Source: Onchocerca volvulus
Taxonomy: Eukaryota; Nematoda; Chromadorea; Rhabditida; Onchocercidae
Direction: 5' to 3'
Length of the DNA: 64,000 nucleotides
Assembly (NCBI GenBank): GCA_000499405.2
Contig: HG738140.1
Coordinates: 4,950,701-5,014,700, forward strand
Of this stretch, positions 26,274 to 38,957 are shown one piece after another (positions within the stretch are counted from its first letter, which is position 1; each line of letters opens with the position of its first letter). The notes under the pieces are model-generated. The model searched no databases, had not been told where the DNA came from, and was given only the letters and a program-made list of their open reading frames with translations. The position numbers and the translations under genes were made by a program.

Positions 26274-29200
26274 TTATAGTTTTTGAGTCAGTGTCATATC
26301 TCGAATACCATCATCCGTTATTTTGTTCAATTCAAAAGTTCCAACTGAAGAATAATATCCGCTTTCATCTACTGATCCATTTAAACTCGATATGTGGACC
26401 TAGAAAACATAATACATAAATGTGAAAGACATGATAACTGCCTAGGAATTGTTCGTTCGCCAATTAAAACTGATAAATGATATCGAGATTTGCTGAATAG
26501 GTAGTTCATCATGTAAAGAGCTATGCTATCAATGCTGCTGATAAGCTAATATATTTAAGCAGAAGTTTAATTGTTCCATAATTTAATTTAGTCTTGTAAG
26601 GTCAGGATTTATCGTTTCAAGCATTTTGCTTTCTTGCTACTACACGAGAAAAAGTGATGCCCGTCGATTGTGGAAGAGCAAGATATGTTTCTCATTCGTT
26701 CGTATTCTCTTCATAATCGCAATTACTATGAGATTCACTGTCTTCAAACTGTCACTTATGCAAAACTTTTTAAAAAAACCTACTTCAGTTATTGTGACTT
26801 TCCCAAACTCATAATCTCGATATTTCTCCAACAACTTCGTCACATCCATTCTTCCTCTTTTCTTCTTCTTTTCCCACTGTAAAACTGCAGTTTAATTCTT
26901 GATGAAATAATATTAGATTACAAACAATCGAAATAAATTTCTTCAAATCCTATAATATTGACCATATATCTGGTATTCATCAGAGTTAGATGTATCTTTA
27001 CTGAATCCTGCTGAGGAGCAAAACCTGTATCGCTCATCGCTTCTGCTATTGTATTTACGACATCGGAAAGTCTGAAAAGGAGCGAATTCTTGGTGAAAAT
27101 ATGAATTTGATAGTGTCAAAAAAAAGTGAAATAAATTTAAAAAATCAAAATAAAAACTGAAATTTGAAAAATAAAAAAACGAACTCATCTGAAGAGGTTA
27201 GTGCATACAATACATGAACGCGAGTAGGATCATCATTCATGATTTCAAGTCCTTTAATTTCCACTTCCAGTGGTTTACCATTCAAGATTTCTCTTAAATA
27301 TTTAGTCGATAAAAACAATTCGGAACATCAGATTGTACTGATTTAGGCAACTTCACATATGGGTGAATGAATAAACACATGACTGTTGATTGAATACCGA
27401 ACTAAATAATTCATTAACTGAATTCCCTAACTAATGCTCTCATTTTTTATGGCAACATTTATGGTGACAATTTTGCTTCAGATAAAAATAATGTCCCAAT
27501 GGAACGTTTTCACCAAATCTATACATTATTCTCCAACTATACTACCTTTTATCTGTAAATTTAATTTTCAAAAATCTTAACTATATTTGAGGATATAAAA
27601 TTATTTTAGTTAACATAAGAAAATATAAATGAGAACTAAATGGTAACCGAAAGCATTAACAGGACATATAAATTGAAATAAATTTAGATGAAATACCTCA
27701 CGCGCGTATTGATTACTGTTTCAAGTGAATTCGATATTGATTTTTCTTCATCACTGTCCAACAATGATAGCATTGTTATCGTCAAATGTAATTTTCTTGG
27801 TTGTTGAAAGACAGCTTCTTCTCTACATGAATCCTATAAGGAAAAACACTGAAAAATCTAGAAAGCAATGTATACAATTAACCATGAAGTTTAGCGGAAA
27901 TACTTTGAAAAAAAACATTGGCAACCTTTTTTTCATGACATAAACTACGTTATGAAAGGATAAATAAGTCGGAACAAATTATCTCTAAGAAGTAAAAAGA
28001 AAAATTCTGTTAAAAAAGATAAAAATAATATGTTTACCGACAAGTCCTCATCATTTTTAATTGTATCCATAAATTTAAGAAAATTGTCTTTAACAATCTC
28101 ATGCGTCATAGGAATTGATATAAAATGTGTGTAGGAGGCTCTACCACGTGCTTCATGAATTATTAGTTGAATTCTATCATGGCAACGCATTATACTTTCT
28201 TCTGATGTCATTGACACGATTTCTGCAAAAAAGCTGTAAGATAAAATATGCAAAATTTCAAGTAAATGTAGGAATCCTCAAATAATATAGACAGCTATAT
28301 GGGAATAATTGTCTTGAATATTATTTTAATATAGAGTTAGGTGATATCAGATCCCATCATTGCTACTAGCTATTTTAGATTAAAACTGGAACTGAAGCAT
28401 GGAGGACACATACATAAATTTCGTTATATGTCTTGAAGAAGATTTGACCTTATCGCCTATATCAGTGCAGTATTTCAGGAAAATAAAAAATACATTTAAC
28501 ATGTTATGCCAATTTCCTCCAACGATGGCAGCAATATAGAAAACTACAAGTCGAATAGGCAAAGTGAAATCTCTTGAATATTCTTCCTAAAAACTGATAT
28601 AATTAAAGGTATTAAAGGATATTATTACATACCTACAGGACGTCTGTTTTTTTTCTTCATCGGAAAATTCAACCGGCAGCTTGTCTCTTCTTCAATTTTC
28701 CTTTTCATAGATCCTTTCGGTCCGATTACAAAACGCCGTAGAGGAACGGGGATTTCAATCCTTAAACAAGTTAAATTTCTTGATACTAATATATGAAATT
28801 AAATAAAATAATATGAAATTATAAATGAAAATCAAGTCAAAGTGCAAAATGTAAAACTATAAATAAGCGATTAACAAACACCAGAATTATTCTTCGGTAT
28901 TTTCAACGATATAAACAATATCTGACCTATTTTTAATATGAATTATTTGAATTATTTTTAGTCACAATTTGATACCTTTATTGCTTACATCATGTAAGTT
29001 CAACGAAAACACAAATGTCTTTGAAAATCAAGTGCTGATAATATCTTTTATTTCAAAAAATAGGAGTAGTAATATAAGCAGTAAAAAATTACTTAGCTAT
29101 CCATTTCTTTGTTTTTTTATTATAATTTACAACAAATTCTTCGTTTCGCTCCAGTTGATCTTCGTCTGTTTCATCGGCTATATCTGTTGTTAAGAGATCA

Positions 29201-31143
29201 CTCGACTCACTCGTCATTGATCCGATTTCATCAGAGCTATTTAACGCATCCTCTGCAATACTTCTTCATATTTGTTATAATTCAAAAATATCATCAACGA
29301 ATTCAAGCGATAGAATCCGAAATTTAGCGGAAATATGAAATATTCAGCAAAATATACGTTATATCATCATTATAAACAAGAAACATTATCTAGTAACAAA
29401 TGAAAACATCGATGGAAATAGATCGCATACTAACAGATTGTTACTGGATTAGAATAATCAGTATATATTGTATATCAGAATATATATATATATATCAGAA
29501 TCTATATCAGTATGTTCAACACCTAAACTTATAACTTCCTAAACTTGTAACTTTCGCTTACTGAAATGACTTTTTTAACTTCTTCGCATTCCGTTTAGAA
29601 TTTCAATAATGCATATATTATTCGAAAAATGAAAGCAAGTTAACTGATGGTGCAACAAACCAGCTGAATTACAAGAATCGCTTTCGCCGTATAAATCGGC
29701 TGTATCACCAGTTCCAAAATTTACCTCATATTCATTTCTAAAAAACAACAACGAAATCATTCAATAAACATCCTGACTTCAGAGGACTATTAAAATGTGA
29801 AATATGATAATTCCCAAGAACGGAATATGATAATTTGCTAAATTATAAAATATGATAATTTAATAAAATTCTGCTGAATACTAAAAAAAACCACGTCGAA
29901 AAAAAATTTTAATAAATTGCTATTTAATTCTGAAAATAGGATAAATCAGCAACTGAACTAGAGAATTAAACTAAACTAATAAAGAGAAGAAAAAAATAAA
30001 AATAATTGAAACGGATATGATAAGCACTATCTTTCCATCTTCCTGTCTCATATATATGAGCAAAAATCCAAATATAAAATTCACGAAGCAGTTAGAAGCG
30101 ACACCACATCTAGTCTATCCTTTCATTGTTCGATTGTTTTATGTTTTTGTGAAGTATGACAAGTATAAATGATACATGAGAATCTCGTATAACCTTCCTA
30201 TGATTATTCGAATCTCAATAAATCTTTGAACTCGATAAAATAAGTGTGCTAAATATTTCAAATTTGAATATGGTTCTTTTAAGCTTAAATTTTTAAATCA
30301 TTCTAAAAATCCCAGATCTGCTATACAAGTTCAATATAAGTTTTTATTTAAAACATAACATATGAATTATCAAACATCCTTATGTTTTATTAGTTATATA
30401 TTTCTTATATGCATCATTAGTATCAATGTAGTACTAATTAAATATGAAAATATTGGCACTAATAAATCTTGAAATAACATGTTCGAAAATTTGCAAAAAT
30501 CAATGATGATACAAATTTTTCCAACCTTCGTGTTGTTTGAAAATTACGCCTATAAATACGGCCATCAATTTCATATGTTGGAACGAATAACGGGAAATTC
30601 ATTGATAAAGTGACTGATAAATTATCTGTAAATTATAAATTATATTATTTCTATTCACTTCTGCAAACAATAATTTCTCATTTCAATCAATTCAAACAAT
30701 TCAATTTAATTTATTCAAAAATGAACTTAACTTATGAGTTCATTTTTTTTTAAAATAAATTTCAATAGATATCATTATTCTCAAGTTTGAATAATATTAC
30801 TATGAATTATCAAATTAATTGCTGGAAACCATTTATACGATTATAACTGGCACATGAATAATAATGATATCATAAGTAATGATGATTCTGCTACGCGTAA
30901 ATTTACCTGCGGTTTCTCGATAATTTCTGGGAGATAAATTTATCTGCAATTTTAAATTTTCAAAAGAAGAGTTCAATAATGAATATGTCAATTAAATGAC
31001 ATTAAAAAAGGTCGAAAGAGTACCATATATCACAAAATAAGTTACCTTTTTGAAATGATCCAAGTACTGATCGTTGGAAATGTTTGAACAATTTTATCGC
31101 TTTTCCCGATAAGCGCATCAATTTCAGGAATGAAATTTGACAT
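26274..31143 (-). CDS. ASCC1: ASCC1 homologue (KH domain + AKAP7/2H phosphoesterase-like domain)
   Basis: Twelve exons in phase give about 446 residues: 31143-31046, 30926-30907, 30625-30526, 29737-29661, 29252-29093, 28760-28633, 28222-28038, 27833-27697, 27292-27185, 27071-26963, 26876-26784, 26399-26274. A KH domain sits at about residues 152-195, with the GxxG loop in FVIGPKGSMKRKIEEET. The rest is the AKAP7-NLS/2H-phosphoesterase-like fold: THFISIPMTH, KLHLTITML (H about 272) and KIHLTLMNTR (H about 365), two HxT motifs as in ligT-type proteins. The end (VHISSLNGSVDESGYY) matches the usual ASCC1 C-terminal pattern. ASCC1 is a subunit of the activating signal cointegrator complex, which works with the ASCC3 helicase in transcription and alkylation repair. 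The acidic region at residues 95-145 is less conserved. Exon 2 is only 20 bases; reading further upstream from it meets an in-frame stop, which supports the short form. Confidence 0.88.
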
Positions 31144-32083
31144 ATATTATGTACGTAACCTACAAAGACCTACATTTAATAAATCGGTATTTAAAAAAAA
31201 AAGTCAATTTTCATTTGTGTGGGTAACATGTGTTGCGTTTGTCATATAAGAACTTCTGGAATCTTGCTTTGCTTCATGCATGAACATACGTGAACACACG
31301 TAGACATTTAGGACAAATAATATTTTGAGGAATTCATCTCGCACGTGAAATACGTCATTTACAAACGTTAAAACGCATTTCACATGTTTAAAACTATCTT
31401 GTTGGTAAAAGATAAGCGGCCGCTACCCGAGCCGTCTTTTCCCACTCGGGTTTTCTGAAACTTTTTTCTTCTTCTGGATCCGATTTGGAACTTATGTTTG
31501 AGGCTCTTCCTGAATTTTATTAATATCATCTGTGGGTCGATTTGAGATGAGACGGAAATTTCATCTCTGTACATTGAGTTGATATGAAATTTAGTTTAAA
31601 CTTCTGAATTGAATTAATCGTTCCAAATTAATTATTTAAATAAATTTAAATCCATTCGCTGCTAACTATTTATGTTATTCGTCATTTTTCTGTATAATTA
31701 TATGCTGTTTCCGTTACGTTTTCATTAATAAATTTTTATCGCTTATTTACTTTCATACATTTATTAGCAATAATCGGATAGGAAAAACGAATATGTGGAA
31801 GGAAGAAATAAATGAAATATATAAGAAATATTGCATAAATAAGATTTACAATTAACTATTTAAGCAATTGATTTGCTTTTTCAAGATTTGATGCAGAAAT
31901 TTTTGTACTTCCAGAGTATTGTTATGCATTTTTGGATGAATTTTAATCAATCGTTTTTTATATGTTCAGTTATTTAAACTATAATATATAGGTATGTTTT
32001 TACCGTCTTTTTTCATCTTTAGTTTTTATTTTTTTTTTTTTAAATTTCATTCTCCTTCAAACTCAAGTGTTACAGTTTTATGA
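31144..32083. promoter_or_regulatory. shared upstream region of divergent ASCC1-like and GPS2-like genes
   Basis: About 940 bases between two start codons facing away from each other. It contains clustered ACGT-type hexamers at about 31285-31350 (ACGTGAACACACGTAG, GCACGTGAAATACGTCA), similar to those upstream of the ligase gene. No TATA box or defined site can be assigned; the promoter role is inferred from position. Confidence 0.4.
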
Positions 32084-32097
32084 ATGCCTGACAACAT

Positions 32098-32165
<68 letters not shown>

Positions 32166-35100
32166 CTGCAACCGTATCAGTAACAGCAGCAACAGCAACT
32201 TCACCAATTACTGATAATCGTATCGCAGAATTCTTATCACGAAGACGTGGTATAGGGAAAACATTACCTGTTGGTTGGAAACCATTATTGCCGCCTACAG
32301 ATGCTGTACGCCGAAAAATACTGGATCAAATTATAACACGACGGAAAGAAGAGGAAAGAGGTTTCTTATTTTGAATTAAAAAATTTTTAAGAAATCCAAA
32401 AGAATTTTTTTGATTTAATCAAGATGAGAAAGACTTTACTTAATTGAAGTGAAAAAACTGTAGTCTAATTTCGTTCTTCATTCGGTCAGTTTTCTATTAA
32501 TTAGTATTTATTTAATTACTAGGTAGATCCGGCCGCGCTTCGCGTGATCCATCCAACTAGTTTATGAGGGCTGGTCACGCTTCGCGTATCCAGCCAATCT
32601 ATATAAATAAAAATGGCAATGTTCGTTTATTCAAAATCTTAAACCTCCGAAAGTTCGTAAAACGCGTCTTATCTATTTTAATTCAAATATAGGGGAAGAA
32701 GGGTTCTTGTTTGATTAGTTATTTGGCATTGTAGAGTCGTTGAATTGGAGATCTTTTGCTGCTGTGACTTGTTTAGGTCAACAATAGCTTTTATTAGGTT
32801 TACACGATATTAAATACAATACCGCAACTTACAACAACAAATAATGAGGAAAAAACAATGTGCGAGTAATATAAATAATACCAATAGTGGTCGTTTGACG
32901 AATGTTTGTGCTTCGTTGAGTTTGTTTGATATTGGCGGGAAACGTTTTGCCATTGATACTGATGTAGGAGAGCCTGTCGCAGATGTAATTCTCTTGTTAC
33001 TGATGATTTGATGATGTCGACATTTGTAGACACTGAACCGCCACTAGTCTTGGTGTACCTATGATAGAAGTACTCCAGAGATTGTTGCCGCCGCTGATAA
33101 TGTATTCATGCACTGATGCTGCTGTCCAGAAAGTTTCGCTTTTGTATGGTCATCCAATAGGGGCGGAAGTTACACATTAATCATGCAAAAGGGATTGATA
33201 TGGATAAGACTAAAGAAGAGGAGATAACTAATGCTTAAAACATTTAAACAAAGAAAAGGGATTTAGTCCCTACATTATTACAATTGACTTCATTGCGGCC
33301 ATTGGCAACTCTTTAGACAAAGGACATGACATTAATCCTTACAAATTTACAGACGTTAGCATATTTTACAATCACATGCAGCATATTTTACAACTCTTAA
33401 ACAAAGCACATGAGCATTAGTAGATGATTAGATGAGGAGAACAAAGAGCTTTATGCGCAATGAGATTACAAATTTTTGTTATAAAAAATATTTGAATTCT
33501 GTCAATATTTCGGAAATTTACCGACATCAAAATCTTAGATATCGAAAAGTTCTTACCTATTGCTTTGAAATTTTGACATAACATTGCACTCGAATACGTG
33601 CATGTTTTTAAATACTTATTATTATTTATCATTATTTGTTATTTTTCATTTTTATTTGTTATTTGTTATTATTTATCATTATTTATAATTAATTCTTATT
33701 ATTTACTAGTATTTATCATTATTTATTATCAATAATTACTATTTATTATTACTTATAAATGAAAATGTTATTATTCATTAGTTATTGTTATTTATTATCA
33801 TTTATTATTATTATTCATTACTACTTCTTATTCATTATTATTTATTATTATTCATTATTATTTGTTGTTGTTTATTATTATTTAATTATCAATTATTAAT
33901 TATCAATCATTATTTATTAATTATTATTAGAGAAATGGGAGAGAGAAGGAGAATAAGAGAAAAATGAAACGCGATGTCAATTAGACTCCACCTCCTCACT
34001 TACTTTTAATTGTCACGCACGTGACACGAAAAAAAAAAGTATGTTCATATAAGAGCACGTGCCTATTCGAATGCAAAGTTGTTTCAGAATTTGAAAAGAA
34101 TCGGGAGAGAACTTGCTGATATCGTTTTCGTTTATTCATCCCATACCAACGACAAATAATTAAAACTAATAAGACAATATCTTATGATAAATAATCTTTT
34201 TTTGTGCTTGATGGCTATTTTTAATTTTCATTTTTATTGCGTGATTACTTCTATTTTCATCATTTCTAGCCTAAAACTATGATTTCTTGTTCCTGTAAAT
34301 GTGTGATGTTCAATTATCTAAAATTGTTTCAGATCGTGCAGAGCGTGCAGCACGTGCTGAAGAACGTAAAAACGAGGAAGAAAAGAATGCTTGGTACAAA
34401 GAAGAAATAAGCGAATGTGAAAAAAAAGTAAACTGATTGATTTCATATTTTCCAATGTCAAGCGGATAAAAAAACCGTTACTTCTCACTTTTTTCAGTAG
34501 TACCTACTCATCATTTTAGTAGAAAATAACATGAATTGAAATGCTATGTTTTACTTTTAGTAGAACATAACATGAGTTGAAATGCTATGTTCTACATAGT
34601 ATTTGAATATATTCCGAAATACATCAGAAAATACAATCAGAAAAAATTTTTTCCTGTTACAAAAGCTGGCTAGAGCAATTAACAGAACAATTGGTAATAA
34701 AAATTGAAATATATGTAAAGTTATTGATTCTTGTTATGAATTTCAGATTCAGTATCTGAATGCGAGAAGGATTGAATTAGATGAAGCAAAAAGTAAATTA
34801 TTCGCGGAACTCAAAGAAGTGGTAGCAAAGTCAAAGGATCGAACTCAAAATCAAGCTGCTTTTTATAGTCAGTTAATTCAACCGCAGACTCGGAATAAGG
34901 TTTGAACGAAGTAATCGGTTTTTTCAATGGTAGTAGTAGTATCAATGTGATGTTTTCTTTTCAAGTTTTTAGATTTAGCATATAAATGCGACAGAAATTG
35001 AATTGAAAAAGTTTCTTTTTCGAGATATTAGAACTTCAGGAAGTATGAATTCATTAAATTTTACTACAACAGCATTTTAATCATCACGATCGAAGGTGCC

Positions 35101-35393
35101 AGAAATAATCCGAAAACCGTGTTATCGCAGAAATATTCGCATTTTATCATTTTCCGGATTCTTCAGGATAGAAATACAGATGTAGGATCAGTTTCGATGA
35201 GACAATTTCATGTTGATGGATTGCAGAATTCTGGTGCTGTAGTGACGACGAGTGCATATCCCAATTTACAGGTGAGCATCTTAAAGTAGTATCGTGGCTT
35301 CGTAATACTTTTTTTTCTCATGATTTAAAAATGTATGGATATTAGAGTATGGTAGTTCTTCTTCGATTTCAGATGAATCGGATGCTTCAGTGA
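32084..35393 (+). CDS. GPS2: GPS2-like protein (coiled-coil corepressor subunit)
   Basis: Five exons in phase give about 216 residues: 32084-32360, 34333-34427, 34747-34899, 35167-35271, 35373-35393. After MPDNI comes a run of about 23 threonines encoded by an ACA repeat, then a conserved-looking block (RRRGIGKTLPVGW, LLPPTDAVRR). Next is a long charged coiled coil (RAARAEERKNEEEKNAWYKEE, ECEKKIQYLNARRIE) followed by QNQAAFYSQLIQPQTR and SMRQFHVDG. The coiled coil plus the 'AAFYSQL...RQFHVDG' segment resembles G-protein pathway suppressor 2, a subunit of the NCoR/SMRT-HDAC3 corepressor. Human GPS2 is longer (about 327 residues), so the C-terminus is short here. The start follows a candidate trans-splice acceptor (GTGTTACAG) at 32075. 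The ~2 kb first intron carries repeat copy B. The family call rests on pattern recognition. Confidence 0.55.
32099..32167 (+). repeat. (ACA)n trinucleotide repeat coding poly-threonine
   Basis: Twenty-two ACA codons closed by one ACT, inside the first exon of the GPS2-like gene, five residues after the start. The near-absence of synonymous variation suggests recent slippage. Confidence 0.95.
32520..33160. repeat. dispersed repeat copy B with a GC-rich head, inside an intron
   Basis: At 32520-32600 a short GC-rich element has two direct copies of CGCTTCGCGT followed by ATCCAxCCAA, very unlike the local base composition. From 32735 the repeat core shared with copies A and C begins: TTGGAGAT...TTTGCTGCTGTGACT, GTCAACAATAGCTTTTATTA, then GTTTACACGATATTAAATACAATACCGC. 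It decays towards 33160. Confidence 0.55.
33600..33930. repeat. ATT/TTA low-complexity tract
   Basis: About 330 bases of degenerate TTATTATTT and TTATCATT units in the first intron of the GPS2-like gene, followed by a GA-rich patch (GAGAGAAGGAGAATAAGAG) near 33935-33960. Confidence 0.85.
34517..34595. repeat. ~41-base tandem duplication in an intron
   Basis: Two copies of a unit with TTAGTAGAAxATAACATGA, then TTGAAATGCTATGTT, back to back in the second intron of the GPS2-like gene. Confidence 0.8.
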
Positions 35394-37429
35394 CTTCAGT
35401 GACTGGAAAATCACGAAAAAGTCAGTCATGATTAATAGATTACAAAAATTGATGAAAAGGAAAATATGAAAATCTTTTCTTTATAAAAAGTTATGGAAAT
35501 CTTTCTTTCGAAAAATACTCTGAGAAAATTATTGGAACATTTCCCTTATTTTGGCTTTGAATAATATAGTTTTGAAGCTTAGGTTGGGATTTTAGAAAAA
35601 TTCGAAACAAGAAACCGAGAATTCTGAAATTGGTTTGAACAGTGGCAAATTATATTTTAATTATATTTTACATTTTATCTGTTGTCTTAAAATTGGATTT
35701 CTATTTATATTTCCTTCAAGTGATATGAAATTTGAGTTGTTTAATCTTCATAAAATGCATGTGTTTTGTTCCACAAGAATGGAAATCAGATAAATTGCTG
35801 CTTTTTGAAGTCCAAATTGATATGTGTGAAAAATATAGACTTATCATAATACTAAGCCAAAAAAAAGCTGATTTCTAAATCCTTTTAAAATGATTCTCTA
35901 AATTCTCAATGAATTTTAAATTTGCTGGATTTTTAAACTTTTTGAAATCTTTTTCAAGAACCTTTGTAATATCGCTGACATTTCATATACTGTTAATGTT
36001 AAGCAATTTTCAACTGATATCAACTTACCCCAGTATCTTATTATCACGTTGAACAGTAAACTGGAATTTGCGACTAACTGATATATACACATAATTTGCT
36101 CGGGCAATTGATAAACTTATCGTTATCCTTTTGATAATTGATAAAAAAAAAACTTATCTTTTCGTCAAACTTGTCGTTAAAAAAAATGCATGATGAATAA
36201 GATTAGTAAGAACTCAATGATCATAGACTTTTTTTATTCTTTTGAAACTAATTTCGATGAATGATATTCGATAAAGCATATATAATTTATTGAATGTCTA
36301 AATTCCAATTTTAACTTGAAATTCATTCTTGCATTCTTAAATTCTTGACCCGCAATTCGTTTCGTCCGAATTTCGATAATGAATACTGTTGATCTGTTCC
36401 TTTTACAGTTCAAAATTCTAATGTAACAGAGGTAAGATAAAATAATACTTAGGATAATCATATATAGTAGAGAATTATATTTGGGACACTGAAAATGGTG
36501 ATTAAATAATTTTTTTATTCATTTGTCATTTTATTAATATACAAAAATTTAAGTATCGAATGCATCATTAAAATTCTCGTCCATATTCTTACGCTTATTC
36601 ATTTCATGATAGGTACCACACTTAAATAAGAATCGGAAGGAAATTCAAAAGAGTCCAGTTAGAGCAAATTGCGATTCCCTGATTAAATTAATTTATGATG
36701 TTCTGCTTAAGGCTTTATGGAAAATCTTAAAAATTCTAATAATTCGCTTTCATGTTTAATTATATCATTTATTTTTAACATACTTGAATTTTTACTAAAG
36801 CCTGGTTAGGTAGACGGCAGCATTGAAGCATTTCTTATGCTTCTCTGTGTCTTTATCCATTGTTTGATTGTTTTAAAGGCTAATCAAATAGTCAGAATCA
36901 GGTCTGTGCTAACTGAACTTTTAAAGTTTACATTTAATAATAGATATAGATTTTAACGATGGTGTAAAGTATACTTATCATGGCTATTATTTTTGCACTA
37001 TTCTTTTCATTTAATTCATTATCGCTAGTCTTACTAAGATAGACATTACAGTCAATTATAGGGGTTTATTTGTGTATTATAGGGGTTTATTTCTGTTAAG
37101 AAATTGCAAAATATTTCTGTTCATAATTCTAATGTACAGAAATATTTACTTTCTTCCATATTCTTTTAATGATATAGCTACCTCCTCACGCTTCAAAAGG
37201 AAGAAAATGAAGATAAAATTAAAGAAAATAAAAAGCATACTAGAAAAAAAACTAAGTAGTTCGATAAGTTATCGTAAAGAGACTATGCTGATCCACAAAT
37301 AAGCTTATCACAGATATTTGACGGGATGTTATTAATGTTAATTAACTAGCAATGTGATTTGGTGAATAATAGCAATGTGATTTGGTAGAATAATAGTACT
37401 GATTCATAACATAATTCTAATTGTTGGTT
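35394..37429. other. AT-rich stretch downstream of the GPS2-like gene
   Basis: No supported gene on either strand. A short repeat, TATAGGGGTTTATTT, occurs twice near 37058-37090. The right end adjoins the gag pseudogene. Confidence 0.4.
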
Positions 37430-37960
37430 TTATTAGCCTGACTGCCATCGATTTTAATACTTCAATAACAAATCTTATCGGGAATCATAGGAGCTTCGTA
37501 ATGACCATAATTCTTGTTCTTTTTGTTGATATACTTTGTTCAATATCCAACTCAACAATTTACTTCCTATGGTGATTTCGATGCCAGCATGCTCCAAGTT
37601 TCACTTCTAGCTGTCGAAGTACTTCGAAGTACCCTTTCGAAAAATTTACCTTTTCGATTGCATCGATTGTTACTTTTCATTCTCTGTCCTTCCTCTTGAT
37701 GGAATGTAATTCGTTTTATAATGACTTTTTGATGGTAAATGACTTTCCATGTTTACTGATTATGATTGATCTTACAACAGCGTAATTCTCAGTGCAATAT
37801 CATAGTCTAATGGCTTGTAATACATCCCCTTTGAGACAAGGAGATCAAATGATTCAATTTCTGAATATCTGATATTTGTTGGAGATGCGCTGCAGCATTA
37901 AAGCTGTTTCAGAATTCTCGTCATAGTTTGGGGTCATCATGAATGTTGGCAGTGGTAATT
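37430..37960 (-). pseudogene. decayed BEL/Pao-type LTR retrotransposon gag fragment
   Basis: Reading the - strand from 37960 downward gives broken segments of a gag-like protein: REF-stop-NSFNAAAHLQQ, ISDIQKLNHL, then after a frame shift CLKGDVLQAIRL and ENYAVVR. Further on are KKSL-stop-NELHSIKRKDRE and, near 37530, ILNKVYQQKEQE. This order (FW.SF, KLxYL, LKGxA, ENY, ELxxI) is that of the DUF1759 gag region of BEL/Pao elements. Tryptophan positions read as TGA at least twice and several frames are shifted, so it is dead. No reverse transcriptase or integrase is recognisable nearby. The 5' side of the element runs into the CRESS-Rep-derived sequence. Confidence 0.65.
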
Positions 37961-38289
37961 AAGATAAATTTACTGTTGCTTGACAGGTTATTTAGAATGA
38001 CTTCTTTTGTTGAGTTAGTTCCTCATTTATACTGCTTTGGCTTAGCCGCTGAAGTGCTAACTCAAAGTCATCCTTATACATATCGAGAGTTATGATGACT
38101 TCTTTATCATTATTTAGAACGCCTGTTTCGTTGGCGAAGCCCTCCCCGCGAAATTCTTGCGGGTGTCCGGTTGATTTTTTTGTTTCTTTTTTTTGTATTT
38201 TTTCCGTTTTTTCATTAATTTTTGTGTTGTATAACATGTTTTTTTTAAATAAAAGTTTTATTAATAAAAAAAGTGTTTTGTTACATAAA

Positions 38290-38880
38290 ATAAAATATAT
38301 CACAGTATCATCCTATCTTCTTCGGAACTGTTGTAGGCGAGCTCGTTGTTGAAGTTGTAGTTATAGAGCATTCTGTTTTCTTTGGAAGTCCAGATCCATT
38401 TAGCGTGACTCTCCTGTCGAAGGCTCGCATGTCGTATTTTTTTGTTATTTCTGGCTTCCACCGGAATTCGGGCAGCTTGTTACTGGTGATAACCGCAGCT
38501 TTGCTCGTAAATTTGACAAAGCCACCTTTTATCGGGACCATGTGCTTTTTTAAGTCCGCCAGATTGAACAACTCGGTTGGGAACATCCAACCGTAGAAAT
38601 CGTCGAGAATTATGATTTCTTCTTGACTGTACGTATCCCAACATTTGTTCATGTTACTGTCTTGATATAGTAGGATCTGGATAACTTCGTTGCGAATGTC
38701 ATTTTGCCAATTCCAGGCTCGCCTATTATAAGATATAGTTCAATGGGTTCCTTCCTATCTTCGATAAGGTGATTTTTTAGGGTTATTATTTTAGTCAAGT
38801 TACGCATTACGAAAAGATCCATATATTTCTCTTTCTTCTCTCTTGCGGGGCTATGATTTTCTATATGAAATCCAACCAAT
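38290..38880 (-). pseudogene. endogenous CRESS-DNA virus (circovirus-like) Rep helicase region, copy 1
   Basis: Two overlapping frames on the - strand carry the superfamily 3 helicase part of a circovirus-type replication protein. The frame at 38879-38649 has the Walker A motif (GEPGIGKMTFA). The frame at 38652-38308 has Walker B (IIILDDFYGW), motif C (VITSNKLPE followed by a W) and a closing arginine patch (MRAFDRRVT). A frameshift near 38650 separates the two halves. The N-terminal HUH endonuclease domain is not seen upstream; sequence there runs into the palindrome. In live viruses Rep starts rolling-circle replication; this copy is broken and cannot make an intact Rep. Its nature as an integrated relic is inferred from the breaks and the host-gene surroundings. 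Confidence 0.85.
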
Positions 38881-38957
38881 TCCCGTTGACTGATTCGAGA
38901 CTGCTAATGTACAATTCAAAAAAACTGGTTTTTTTGTTTGATTATCCTTCTCTTGAC

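Noticed and set aside
26640..26849. Separate 69-codon minus-strand gene starting MDVTKLLEKYRDYEF
   Set aside because: It is exon 11 of the ASCC1-like gene read through its donor into the intron.
33600..33930. Possible CRISPR-like or satellite array
   Set aside because: The units are short, irregular ATT slippage products without constant repeats or unique spacers.
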